Assembly (NCBI RefSeq): GCF_019710585.1
Contig: NZ_JAIFZQ010000016.1
Coordinates: 434,001-498,000 of the forward strand
DNA from: Arthrobacter sp. MAHUQ-56
GTDB taxonomy: Bacteria > Actinomycetota > Actinomycetes > Actinomycetales > Micrococcaceae
Direction of reading: 5' to 3'
DNA length: 64,000 nt
Below, in pieces: positions 32,289-40,223 of this stretch. The notes below the pieces were generated by a model. The model was not told where the DNA came from. It saw nothing but the letters and a program-made list of their open reading frames with translations, and made no database searches. The translations under genes and the position numbers were made by a program. Every line of letters begins with the position of its first letter. The stretch's first letter is position 1.

Positions 32289-32408
32289 CAGTTGCGTTCG
32301 CGGCAGGAAAATATTCCCGTTTCGGCGGGATAATCCTGCCGTTAAGCGTGTGGCTGACAGGACCGAAAACGGGGCCGTGCGCCAGCGGGTCTTTGGCAGG
32401 ATGAATGC

Positions 32409-33254
32409 ATGACTCTTTCACCTACCTTGACTTTCAACGACGGAAACACGATCCCCCAGCTTGGCTACGGTGTGTGGCAGGTAGAGGATGACGTGGCTGA
32501 AAAGGTCGTCCGCCAGGCGTTCGAGGCCGGCTTCCGCCACATCGACACCGCCAAGATCTACGGAAACGAGGCAGGCGTAGGCCGGGCCATTGCCAGCTCC
32601 GGGCTCTCCCCGGAACAGATCTTCATCACCACCAAGCTGTGGAACGCGGACCAGGGCTACGAGTCGACGCTTGCCGCCTTCGAGGAATCCATGGACCGCC
32701 TTGGCCTGGAAACCCTGGACCTTTACCTGATCCACTGGATGCAGCCCAAGCAGGACAAGTACGTTGACACCTGGAAGGCGCTGATCGAACTCCAGAAGCG
32801 CGGCCGGGTCAAGTCCATTGGTGTCTCCAACTTCACCATCGAGGGCCTGCAGCGCCTCATCGACGAGACCGGTGTGGTTCCGGCCATCCACCAGATCGAA
32901 CTGCACCCGTACTTCAGCCAGCGTGAACTGCGCGGGTTCGGTGCCGCGAACGGCATCCTCACCCAGGCCTGGTCCCCGCTGGGACAGGGCGGCGAGCTCC
33001 TGCAGGATCCCGCGGTGGCGTCTATTGCCGCGAAGCACCAGGCAACCCCTGCCCAGGTGGTTATCGCCTGGCACCTGGCCATCGGCAACGTGGTAATCCC
33101 CAAGTCCGTGACCGAGTCCCGCATCAGGGAAAACTTCGCAGCCCTTGAGGTGGCCCTGGACGCGGAGGATGTTGAGGCGATCAACGCCCTGGACAAGACC
33201 GCCAGCGGCGAGGGCCGCATCGGGCCCGACCCCGCGGTTTCCGACTTCGCCTAA
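32409..33254 (+). CDS. Aldo/keto reductase (2,5-diketogluconate reductase type)
   Basis: The 281-residue NADPH-dependent reductase shows the complete catalytic tetrad: D and Y in FRHIDTAKIYGNEAGVG, K in FITTKLWN and H in LYLIHWMQ. GRVKSIGVSNF and the cofactor motif VIPKSVTESRIREN are also typical. Relatives reduce 2,5-diketo-D-gluconate, methylglyoxal and other small carbonyls, so the physiological substrate is open. The gene is monocistronic, followed by a repeat tract and a hairpin. Confidence 0.93.
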   Translation: MTLSPTLTFNDGNTIPQLGYGVWQVEDDVAEKVVRQAFEAGFRHIDTAKIYGNEAGVGRAIASSGLSPEQIFITTKLWNADQGYESTLAAFEESMDRLGLETLDLYLIHWMQPKQDKYVDTWKALIELQKRGRVKSIGVSNFTIEGLQRLIDETGVVPAIHQIELHPYFSQRELRGFGAANGILTQAWSPLGQGGELLQDPAVASIAAKHQATPAQVVIAWHLAIGNVVIPKSVTESRIRENFAALEVALDAEDVEAINALDKTASGEGRIGPDPAVSDFA

Positions 33255-33301
33255 GAGGCAGACGGGGCAGACAGGCCCCTGGTCTGGGTTGCCCGCCTGA
33301 A

Positions 33302-33380
33302 CCGGTCAACAGCCGAACCCGGTCAACAGCCGAACCCGGTCAACAGCCGGACCCGCCAAAACCTGACCCGTCAACAGCCC
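33302..33380. repeat. 17-bp tandem repeat
   Basis: CCGGTCAACAGCCGAAC is repeated at 33302, 33319 and 33336 with a period of exactly 17 bp, followed by a degenerate copy and a partial copy ending at 33379. There are no unique spacers, so it is not CRISPR. It lies between the reductase stop codon and its terminator. Confidence 0.85.
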
Positions 33381-33412
33381 GCGCTGCCGGAATATGCCCG
33401 GCAGCGCGGGCT
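33376..33412 (+). terminator. Hairpin terminator after the aldo/keto reductase
   Basis: A perfect 15-bp GC-rich stem (33376-33390 with 33398-33412) with a 7-base loop. No U-tract. It may serve both the reductase and the convergent small gene. Confidence 0.65.
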
Positions 33413-33455
33413 TCGGCGTTTAAGCCAGGGTTTCCTGCCTCGCGGCGGATGCCGT

Positions 33456-33635
33456 TCAGGCGGCGGCCTGGACCTGCGCTACCGCCACCGCATCCACCAC
33501 GGCCCAGCTGTCTTCACCGTGGCAGTGCCGCTTGGCGAACCGTTCCGCCTCTTCGAGTGTTTCGAAGATCTCGGACCGGGCGCGGCCGCAGTCGGCGTCG
33601 AAGTACGTGACGTGAAATTCCTGTGTGGGTTCCAT
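33456..33635 (-). CDS. Small unknown protein
   Basis: A 59-residue hydrophilic product, MEPTQEFHVTYFDADCGRA at its start, then a helix ETLEEAERFAKRHC and an Ala/Val tail. Composition and codon choice are gene-like. The layout (two strands, helix, strand) looks like a tiny stand-alone domain. The ATG at 33635 is preferred over a TTG five codons upstream. No family is recognised, and with such a short gene the call is moderate. Confidence 0.55.
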   Translation of the reverse strand: MEPTQEFHVTYFDADCGRARSEIFETLEEAERFAKRHCHGEDSWAVVDAVAVAQVQAAA

Positions 33636-33673
33636 GAATCCAGTCTGCAACCGGGGTCTGACATTCCACGGAA

Positions 33674-34774
33674 TCAGCGCCGCGTGTTGCGGGACACCTG
33701 CCCATCTGCACCCGCTGGAGCCCCCACCTTCAGCGTGAGCGCAGCCAGCGCAAGCATCTCAAGCCCGGTCCACACAAGCGTCCCGCCCCAGACCTCGGGG
33801 GAGAAGCTGAGCGCCCCGTCGTGCAGTGCCACACCCGCGAAGTACGGGGCCCAGAACACCATGGGGCAGAGGGCCGCCGCTGTCATGATCCTTGCGGGAC
33901 GGTCCGGGGCGGGGCGGACCACAGCCCACACCATGCCTACCATGACCGCGCCGGCGAGGGCCACCGGTACCAGCCACGCATCCCGCAGCGCCACCATGAC
34001 CTGCAGCGCCACGGCGGGGACCAGCGCCATGGCGGCGGCTACCATGGCGTGCAGGCGCCAGCGCAGCGCCACCAACAGGACGGGCACGAAGACCACGGCC
34101 GTTGAGACGAAGAACGTTGCCAGGGACACCATGATGCTCGAGGACGTCGGAGGCGCCACCATGGGGGGCGCCCCGGGAACGTTGATGTAGGTCTGGATCA
34201 GCCCGTGGCGCGCGAAGACCGCGAACTCCTGCAGGATGAAAGCCGCAACCATGCCTGCGAGCAGGGCGCTGGCGACCGCGGGCGCCAGCCGGGTCCAGGG
34301 CCGCGCCGGCGATTGCCAGGCGGCGGAGAACGGCGCGCCCAGGATCAGGAAGGCGCCCGTGGCGAGTCCCAGATGGGACGGGCTGAACAGCGCGGTGATG
34401 CCCTGCTCGATGCCGAACGCCGAGTGCCAGGCGAAGTCGGCCACCCCGGAAACCAAGAACAGGACAACGCCTGCGGCGGCGGCTCCGTAGCCTGCGGGCA
34501 CCGCGTCCGTCCACCCCACGCCGGCGGCATGCCGGCGCCAGGTCAGCGCGGCGATCCAGAGGGCGCAGGCGGCGAAGCCGGAATAGAGGACCGCGTGCCA
34601 CGGGGTGAAGAACGTCTCGAGGTCGCGGAGGTTGTTGTGCGCCCACCCGTCCACATAGGTCCCGGTGAGGAGCCAGACACCGGCGGCAAGGGTGATGGCG
34701 TCTTCAACGGCCGTGGTGGGGCGGTGCACCGATACCGGCGGGATCGCAAAGGCATGAGCTGCTGCGGCGTCCAT
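33674..34774 (-). CDS. Polytopic membrane protein, function unknown
   Basis: The 366-residue protein has about ten hydrophobic helices separated by short loops. Conserved-looking polar residues occur within the membrane part, including YVDGWAHNN, FTPWHAVLY, SGVADFAWHSAFGIEQG and FSPSHLGLATG. The several histidines in or near membranes recall metal- or haem-binding membrane proteins, but I cannot name a family. The ATG at 34774 starts the gene-like sequence; the long frame upstream is the antisense of the next gene. It stands alone, downstream of the coiled-coil gene on the same strand. Confidence 0.75.
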   Translation of the reverse strand: MDAAAAHAFAIPPVSVHRPTTAVEDAITLAAGVWLLTGTYVDGWAHNNLRDLETFFTPWHAVLYSGFAACALWIAALTWRRHAAGVGWTDAVPAGYGAAAAGVVLFLVSGVADFAWHSAFGIEQGITALFSPSHLGLATGAFLILGAPFSAAWQSPARPWTRLAPAVASALLAGMVAAFILQEFAVFARHGLIQTYINVPGAPPMVAPPTSSSIMVSLATFFVSTAVVFVPVLLVALRWRLHAMVAAAMALVPAVALQVMVALRDAWLVPVALAGAVMVGMVWAVVRPAPDRPARIMTAAALCPMVFWAPYFAGVALHDGALSFSPEVWGGTLVWTGLEMLALAALTLKVGAPAGADGQVSRNTRR

Positions 34775-34844
34775 AGCACCACAGTAGGTCGCACCGCTGT
34801 CCTGGGCGAGGGGTAATCTTCCCGGCGGCCGGGAACGCACTCCG

Positions 34845-35807
34845 TCAGCTGCCCAGCCGGAGAACCCGTTCCTGCGCCAGCATGGCGGTGCGGCCGGCTT
34901 TGTCTGCTGCCCGTGCCGCCTGCTTCGCCTCAGCGGATGTGGCGGACAGCTGTTTCCGCGCCCGGTCCAGCTCTTCTTCGGCGGCCTTGAGCCGCTCCCG
35001 GAGCCCGGCCGTTTCCTGTTGCAGCGCCGAGATCGCAGTGCGTGCTTCCTCCGCCTTGTCCTGCAGTTCCGCTGCGAGGCGCGCAGTTTCAGCCTCTTCG
35101 GCCTGTGCCTGGGCGAGGGCCGCCTTGGCCCGTTCCAAGGCCGGGGGAGACACCGGCCGCGGGGTCTGCCTGACTGCCTCGAGCCGGGGCTTGGCCGGTT
35201 TTGGCTGGGAGGCGCGCGCCGCCGTCGTACGCTTCTTTGCGCCCGTTCCCGGAGCCGGCTGAGGAGCCGGGGCAGGGGACGCGACGGCGGGCAGCATCGC
35301 CGGCAGGGCCACGGCACCGTCAAGGTCCACGGCGTTGACGCCGTCGGCCGAGAGAACCTTCAAGAGGCGCCCGCTGATGACTGCTGAGGCAGCGCCCTCG
35401 TCAGCGGTCAGGGCCCGCAGGGTCTCCTCCACGTCCGTGGCCATCGCGTCGCTGATCGCGCGGCCCTGCTCCCGGGCCACTGCCCGGGCGGTGTCGACGG
35501 CGGCAGCCAGCAGGGTGCGGCGCTCGCGTCCCAGCTCACGCAGGGCCGCGGCATCCAGCGACCCCTGGGCCGTGCGCATCCGGGCACCAAGGCCGGCCAG
35601 CCCGGTCAGGACGTCCGGCCGCTGCCGGGCGAGCATGTTGACGGCCCAGGCAGCCACCGAGGGTTTCGGCAGGGCCCGGACCCCGGCAGCAAGTTCCTTG
35701 TCCTGTCCGGCAGCGTCCTTGGCTGCGGCAGCCCGGGACGCGATGAAGTCCTCCAGCGGACCGGCGTACAGCCTGTCCGCAATGCCAGCCAGGGCTTCGT
35801 CTTCCAT
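34845..35807 (-). CDS. Coiled-coil protein of unknown function
   Basis: A 320-residue soluble protein. Residues 1-160 are helical and include KELAAGVRALPKPSVAAWAVNML, a stretch I have seen in actinobacterial hypothetical proteins. Then comes a Pro/Ala/Lys linker (175-225), then a long coiled coil (about 225-315) rich in Ala, Glu, Arg and Lys. There is no signal peptide or membrane anchor. A structural or DNA/envelope scaffold role is possible but unproven. Confidence 0.75.
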   Translation of the reverse strand: MEDEALAGIADRLYAGPLEDFIASRAAAAKDAAGQDKELAAGVRALPKPSVAAWAVNMLARQRPDVLTGLAGLGARMRTAQGSLDAAALRELGRERRTLLAAAVDTARAVAREQGRAISDAMATDVEETLRALTADEGAASAVISGRLLKVLSADGVNAVDLDGAVALPAMLPAVASPAPAPQPAPGTGAKKRTTAARASQPKPAKPRLEAVRQTPRPVSPPALERAKAALAQAQAEEAETARLAAELQDKAEEARTAISALQQETAGLRERLKAAEEELDRARKQLSATSAEAKQAARAADKAGRTAMLAQERVLRLGS

Positions 35808-35895
35808 GCCGCCATCTTAGGTCGCGGGCAGCCGCGCGTCCGCGCCGGCCGGTTGTGCCCTGTTGCTCGTGGGCCGGCAGGGGTATCTTGCTCGG

Positions 35896-37137
35896 ATGGA
35901 GGATTCATATCAGGTCATCGTGGTTGGTGGCGGTTTCGCCGGCACCACCGCCGCTGAGGAGCTCGGCCGCAAAGGCATCCGCGTCCTGCTGATCGACGCG
36001 AACAACTACCGCCAGTTCCAGCCGCTGCTGTACCAGGTGGCGGCGTCGCAGATCGGTGTCTCCGCCGTGGCGCGGCCGCTGCGCGCGGAGTTCCGGAGGA
36101 TCAACAACGTGCGGGTCCTCACCGCCGAGGTGACGGCCATCGATGCCGCCAGCCGCACGGTCACGACCGGGGACGGTTCCACCTACCGTGCGCGCATCCT
36201 GGTCATCGCCGCCGGAGCTGTGCCCAACTACTTCAACACCCCGGGTGCTGACGAGCACGCTTATCCGCTGTACTCGGTGGCCGATGCGACGCGGCTCAGC
36301 GCTGCCATCACCGCCGTCATGGATGAAGCCGACCGCGAACCCGGTGAGACGGCAGACGTCATCGTGGTGGGCGGAGGCCCCACGGGCGTGGAGACTGCCG
36401 GCGCGTTGGCGGAGAACGTCAAATACCTGGTGCCGAAGTACTTTTCCGGGGGCCTCGCTTCCCGCTGCCACGTGCACCTGGTGGACATGGTTCCCAATGT
36501 GCTTGCTGCTTTCTCGGAAAAATCGCAGGCGTACGCCCGTGACCGCCTGACCAAACTCGGCGTGCAGCTGCACATGGGCCAGGCCGTGAGCGAAGTCCGG
36601 CCGGACGGCGTGACCCTCAAGGACGGGACCGTCATTCCCGCCCGGATCGTGGTCTGGGCAGGTGGACTCCAGGCCGGGCGCGTCATCGCGGAATCCGGCC
36701 TGCAGCAGGGGAAGGGCGGACGGATCGACGTGCAGCCGGATCTCACGGCACCCGGCGTGGACGGCGTCTACGTCCTGGGCGACGCCGCCAACATCACCGA
36801 TGCTGCCGGCAACAAGCTGCCCCAGCTCGGATCGGTGGCCCAGCAGTCCGGCAAATGGGCTGCACGCAATATCCATGCCGACCTCACCGGCGGCGCCCGG
36901 GAGGCGTTCCGCTACTGGGACAAGGGGTACATGGCGATGGTGGGACGCGGCGCTGCCGTGGCGGAGATGGGGCGCCGTCGCCTCCAGCTACAGGGCCCGC
37001 TGGCGTTCGTGTCATGGCTGGCGGTCCACCTGGCACTGCTGCCCGGGTTCCAGCAGAAGGTGCGCGCCCTCTTCTCCTGGGCCAACGGCTATCTGACCCA
37101 CAGCCCGGCGCAGGTGGTGGTCGGCAGGCCCGATTAG
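35896..37137 (+). CDS. ndh: Type II NADH:quinone oxidoreductase (NDH-2)
   Basis: The 413-residue single-subunit dehydrogenase passes electrons from NADH to menaquinone without pumping protons. It shows the FAD fold VIVVGGGFAGTTAAEELG at residue 8, QFQPLLYQVAA typical of NDH-2, the NADH fold VIVVGGGPTGVETAGALAE near 155, and YVLGDAANI followed by LPQLGSVAQQSGKWAARNI. An amphipathic C-terminal stretch (FVSWLAVHLALLPGFQQKV) should anchor it to the membrane. The start ATG at 35896 opens MEDSYQVIVVGG. It overlaps the convergent gene by 4 bp. Confidence 0.92.
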   Translation: MEDSYQVIVVGGGFAGTTAAEELGRKGIRVLLIDANNYRQFQPLLYQVAASQIGVSAVARPLRAEFRRINNVRVLTAEVTAIDAASRTVTTGDGSTYRARILVIAAGAVPNYFNTPGADEHAYPLYSVADATRLSAAITAVMDEADREPGETADVIVVGGGPTGVETAGALAENVKYLVPKYFSGGLASRCHVHLVDMVPNVLAAFSEKSQAYARDRLTKLGVQLHMGQAVSEVRPDGVTLKDGTVIPARIVVWAGGLQAGRVIAESGLQQGKGGRIDVQPDLTAPGVDGVYVLGDAANITDAAGNKLPQLGSVAQQSGKWAARNIHADLTGGAREAFRYWDKGYMAMVGRGAAVAEMGRRRLQLQGPLAFVSWLAVHLALLPGFQQKVRALFSWANGYLTHSPAQVVVGRPD

Positions 37138-37763
37138 CGCTGCTTTTCGAACGTCAGGAGGTGGCCCGCGATGGTCCAGCCCGACCCCTCGTAGCGGGGA
37201 GCATCGGCAGGCGGGACCATCATGTGCAGGTACTCGGCGCCGTGCAGGAACGCCTCTTCGGCCATGGCGGCGAACATGGCCCGCTGGAAGCCCTCCTGTT
37301 CCGGTCCTTCGGGAAGTTCGGTGATGGCCACCACCGCGAAACCGTCGCGGACCTGGATGCGTCCCTTGGCCACCGGCCGGTCGAAAACGGTGATTTCGAC
37401 GGCGTCGTACGTCTCCATGGGTGCCTGGGCCACCTGCGAGGTGTCGGGAAGTCCCGCGTCCACGTCCAGTTCCGCCGCGGGAGCCATGAGCAGGATGCTG
37501 TGAGCTGCCAGGGACAACCCCGCCGGTGCCAGGCCGGCAGCAGTGTCCGCATCAGCGCAGACCAGTGTCAGGCGCGCGCCGGGCTCGCTTGAAATCCTCG
37601 ACATCAACTGTTCCGCACCCGGGTCCGGCCACGCCGCCACATACTCGGTTCCCCCGCCGCCCCCAACGCTGAAACCGGAGCCGGCGGACTCAAAGGGCCG
37701 CTCCTGCAGGTCCGCCCAGGCAGGCAGCCAACCCATGGCCGTGGTGCTGTGCTGTTCGGGCAT
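37134..37763 (-). CDS. Unknown protein, possibly GNAT-like
   Basis: The 209-residue product starts at an ATG with AAGGAG seven bases upstream. The second half has the order of a GNAT fold, with AEEAFLHGAEYLHMMVPPADAP followed by YEGSGWTIAGHLLTFEK, which resembles the family's last helix-strand pair, but the acetyl-CoA loop is not clear. The first half is unlike known domains. I infer a possible degenerate acetyltransferase-like protein. It is convergent with ndh. Confidence 0.65.
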   Translation of the reverse strand: MPEQHSTTAMGWLPAWADLQERPFESAGSGFSVGGGGGTEYVAAWPDPGAEQLMSRISSEPGARLTLVCADADTAAGLAPAGLSLAAHSILLMAPAAELDVDAGLPDTSQVAQAPMETYDAVEITVFDRPVAKGRIQVRDGFAVVAITELPEGPEQEGFQRAMFAAMAEEAFLHGAEYLHMMVPPADAPRYEGSGWTIAGHLLTFEKQR

Positions 37764-37879
37764 GGGAGTGCTCCTTACGGAAGGCTGCGATGGCGGTCCT
37801 GCCGGCGCAGGCGAACAGGTTTCACTGCCAAAGTATCGAATCAGCAGATGCCCCGCCAGCACGGTGCAGGAGGCATGCG

Positions 37880-38818
37880 TCAGGGCAGGTGCTGGAAAGA
37901 GTTTCCTGCAGCCAGCAGCTTGTCCAGGGCCTGTCGTACGCCTTCGGCGGTTCCGCCGCCGGGGTGGTTGCCGTGGCAGATGACGATGTCCCCCGCCCTG
38001 GCCCGGCCCACTTCCCGGGCGACGACGGCGGCAGGGAAGGTGGCGCCGCCGTCGCCATTGAGGCTGAAGCCCGCCGGTCTTACGCCCAGGGCGCGAAGGA
38101 TGTCGGCGGCGACGTCGTCCATGTAAGCGGTACCGGGGCGGAAGTACCGGGGCCGGGCACCGGTCAAGTCGGCCATCCCGGCATCGTTGGGCATGATCTC
38201 GTCATAGACTTCGCCGGCATTTCTGGTCCCGGGAATTCCGTATGCCGAGTTGCCGGTGGTGGACAGCGGCTTGTGCGATGTCCCGTGGTTGGCGAGTTCG
38301 AAGAGCGGGTCTGCTGCCAGCTGCCGGGCGGTGGCCGGGTTCGCGGAGATCCAGCGGGAGTTCAGGAACAGCGTCGCCGGAACGTGCCGCTGCCGCAGGG
38401 TGTCGAGCAGGGCCTGGTCGTAGCCGTTGCCGCCGGGACCGCCGCAGAAATCGAAGGTCAGGGCAATGCCCGGCGTCCCTGCTGGCAGCCGGGCCAGGAC
38501 GCCCGGGGCCTCCAGGCCCCAGTACCGGGCACCGTGGGCGCCGTAAGTGTTGATGATGTCGGTCCGCGACGGGGCCGGAGGGGCCTGCTGCCGCTGCGAC
38601 TCCGTGCCGGGGGCACCATCCATGATCCGTGCGGTACTGTCGTCGGCCGGGGCTTGGGCCAACCCGTCCGGAGCACCCGCTTCATCGCGTTGCCTGTTCC
38701 GCTGCGGCTCGAGGTCAGGGACGGCCGCGGACAACGTCATGACCGCTGCCAGGAGCACCGCGCGGCGGCCCGGGCCCTTCCCGTCCCGTCTCATGTGGCG
38801 GGGGGTGGAGCGTTCCAT
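37880..38818 (-). CDS. Secreted polysaccharide deacetylase (NodB fold)
   Basis: A 312-residue exported protein. An Arg-rich start with RRAVLLAAVMTLSAAV is a signal peptide, and a disordered segment to about 85 follows. The NodB domain has the catalytic/metal aspartate in ITLTFDFCGG-like IALTFDFCGG, the histidine pair in ELANHGTSHKPL and the later RPRYFRPGTAYMDD and GDIVICHGNHPGGG. Such enzymes remove N-acetyl groups from peptidoglycan or other surface glycans. The second aspartate of the usual TFDDG is replaced by Phe. The start at 38818 may shift to the ATG of MRRDGKG. Confidence 0.85.
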   Translation of the reverse strand: MERSTPRHMRRDGKGPGRRAVLLAAVMTLSAAVPDLEPQRNRQRDEAGAPDGLAQAPADDSTARIMDGAPGTESQRQQAPPAPSRTDIINTYGAHGARYWGLEAPGVLARLPAGTPGIALTFDFCGGPGGNGYDQALLDTLRQRHVPATLFLNSRWISANPATARQLAADPLFELANHGTSHKPLSTTGNSAYGIPGTRNAGEVYDEIMPNDAGMADLTGARPRYFRPGTAYMDDVAADILRALGVRPAGFSLNGDGGATFPAAVVAREVGRARAGDIVICHGNHPGGGTAEGVRQALDKLLAAGNSFQHLP

Positions 38819-39054
38819 CAGTGCGCCCCGTGAGTGAAGGGACGGGCCAGTGCGCGGCCTTCCCGGACGGCGGAAGCAGGGGCGCTGGTCGGAGGGCCGG
38901 GGACAGCCGGATGGGCCATGGCTCCTCGTACGGCGTGCAGGACGGCAGCCTGAAAGCGGGGGGTCATGCCGGGAGGATACCGTGCTCTGCTTATGGTTCC
39001 CTGAACCGTGGTGACCGCCGGAGCGTCGCGCTGTAACAATTGCACGCGCTCGCC

Positions 39055-39588
39055 TCAACCAGTCACGCGTATTCCTCCCACTGCCCCCGTCCAGGGCGTA
39101 TCGCCGGGGCCGGGCAGCACCAGGTGCGCGAAAACGTACCCCTGCTCAAGTGCAATGACCCGCGACGTTGCCCCCGCGCAATCCAGCGCGAGCTCCTCCG
39201 GACGGAAGGGGGCTCCGGGGTGCTCCTGTCCAACGGCGACCGTCGCGCTGGAAGCACCAACACAGGCTGCGGTGACGGTGTACAGGCCGGCCGCCGGCAC
39301 CTTCGCCGTCGTGCCAAAGCCCCTGGCGGGTCCGTCCAGGGGGCCCTCCTCGAAAAGGAGGACTGGCCCGGGAACGGCCTTGAGGAGCCGGTCCAGCTGC
39401 GCGTAGTTCTTGACCTCGAGCTCCAGGACCAGGGGATCGGGGTACGGTGCCGGGGACTCCCTGCCCTGCGACGGGCTGGTCGCTGGCGGGTGCAACGGTT
39501 CGGGGTAGTCATAGGAGCATCCAGCCGTTCCGCAGAGCGCCACCGTCAGGGACAGGGCAGGCACATGCCGGCCACGCAGGCCCTTCAT
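39055..39588 (-). CDS. Putative lipoprotein
   Basis: The 177-residue protein begins with a basic stretch, a hydrophobic core ALSLTVALCG and a lipobox TAGC, so it should be a membrane-anchored lipoprotein with the mature N-terminus near residue 24. The rest has alternating beta-strand character (LVLELEVKNYAQLDRLL, AGLYTVTAACVGASSATVAV), suggesting a small immunoglobulin-like or sensor domain. Its ATG overlaps the stop codon of the small membrane protein upstream. No family recognised. Confidence 0.75.
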   Translation of the reverse strand: MKGLRGRHVPALSLTVALCGTAGCSYDYPEPLHPPATSPSQGRESPAPYPDPLVLELEVKNYAQLDRLLKAVPGPVLLFEEGPLDGPARGFGTTAKVPAAGLYTVTAACVGASSATVAVGQEHPGAPFRPEELALDCAGATSRVIALEQGYVFAHLVLPGPGDTPWTGAVGGIRVTG

Positions 39589-39818
39589 TCCGGTGCGCGC
39601 TCCGAGGTGCCGGGAAGCCAGTGACCGCCCATGTCCGGTTCGGGCCGCCGCCGCAGTTTACGTATCAAGACGGCGAAGGGCAGCAGCACGACCTTGAGGA
39701 TGCCAACCACGACCAGCAATACGAGGACCATGGCGATGACCGGCGAGTAGAGGAGGAATACGCCTGCAATGGTAACGAGGTACCCGAAGCTGAACCCGAG
39801 GATCATCCCGGAATCCAT
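39585..39818 (-). CDS. Small two-helix membrane protein
   Basis: A 77-residue protein with two hydrophobic helices (about 5-25 and 28-48) and a basic, proline-containing tail. The ATG at 39818 has GGGAG five bases upstream; a GTG 11 codons upstream lacks a site. It overlaps the lipoprotein gene by 4 bp (ATGA), so the two form a coupled pair. Function unknown. Confidence 0.65.
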   Translation of the reverse strand: MDSGMILGFSFGYLVTIAGVFLLYSPVIAMVLVLLVVVGILKVVLLPFAVLIRKLRRRPEPDMGGHWLPGTSERAPE

Positions 39819-39996
39819 GGTTGCTCCCAAGATCTGCGGAAGGAAGCCCACTGCTCGACTTATGTGTCGATGAAAAAACTCCGCAGGGCTCTTGTCAATA
39901 ACCGGGTGCGGGCTTTGGGGACGAAGAGTGAAGGGGAGTCAGCATGCCTTGCACGGAGGTCCTGGCCTGGGGCCTTGCAGGGCCGCTTAACCAGCG

Positions 39997-40039
39997 AAAA
40001 ACCCCGGAAACCCCTGAATCCAGGGGCTGTCCGGGGTTT
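39997..40039 (-). terminator. Terminator after tRNA-Thr
   Basis: A 9-bp outer stem (39999-40007 with 40031-40039) enclosing a second 6-bp hairpin (40011-40016 with 40021-40026), then a U-run. Confidence 0.8.
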
Positions 40040-40045
40040 ATCCCG

Positions 40046-40118
40046 AGCTTCCTATCAGAATCGAACTGATGACCTTTTCATTACGAGTGAAACGCTCTAC
40101 CGACTGAGCTAAGGAAGC
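40046..40118 (-). tRNA. tRNA-Thr (anticodon CGT)
   Basis: A standard cloverleaf on the minus strand with acceptor GCTTCCT/AGGAAGC, D-arm GCTCAGTCGGTAGAGC, T-loop AGTTCGATTCT and anticodon loop CTCGTAA. CCA is not encoded. Confidence 0.97.
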
Positions 40119-40193
40119 ACCGCATGAACTTCCCGGGCGGACCCGGTGGCTTCATGCAAGAGTCAACTGTAATGGAGTCCGTGCGCCGCGGTC

Positions 40194-40222
40194 AAAATGG
40201 GGCCCCGCCGGCGGTGGGGGCC
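40194..40222 (-). terminator. Probable terminator after the alpha/beta hydrolase
   Basis: On the minus strand an imperfect GC-rich hairpin built from GGCCCCCACCG and CGGGGCCCC is followed by TTTT, directly after the stop codon at 40224. Confidence 0.55.
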
Positions 40223-40223
40223 T

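Noticed and set aside
32301..32341. Nested hairpin CGGCAGGA...TCCTGCCG as a terminator or riboswitch
   Set aside because: The stem is only 8 bp with a long, partly paired loop and no U-tract, and no known riboswitch pattern is visible. It lies in the promoter region of the aldo/keto reductase and was not listed.
33302..33380. Possible CRISPR array
   Set aside because: The repeats are contiguous 17-mers with no spacers and there are no cas genes; it is a tandem repeat.
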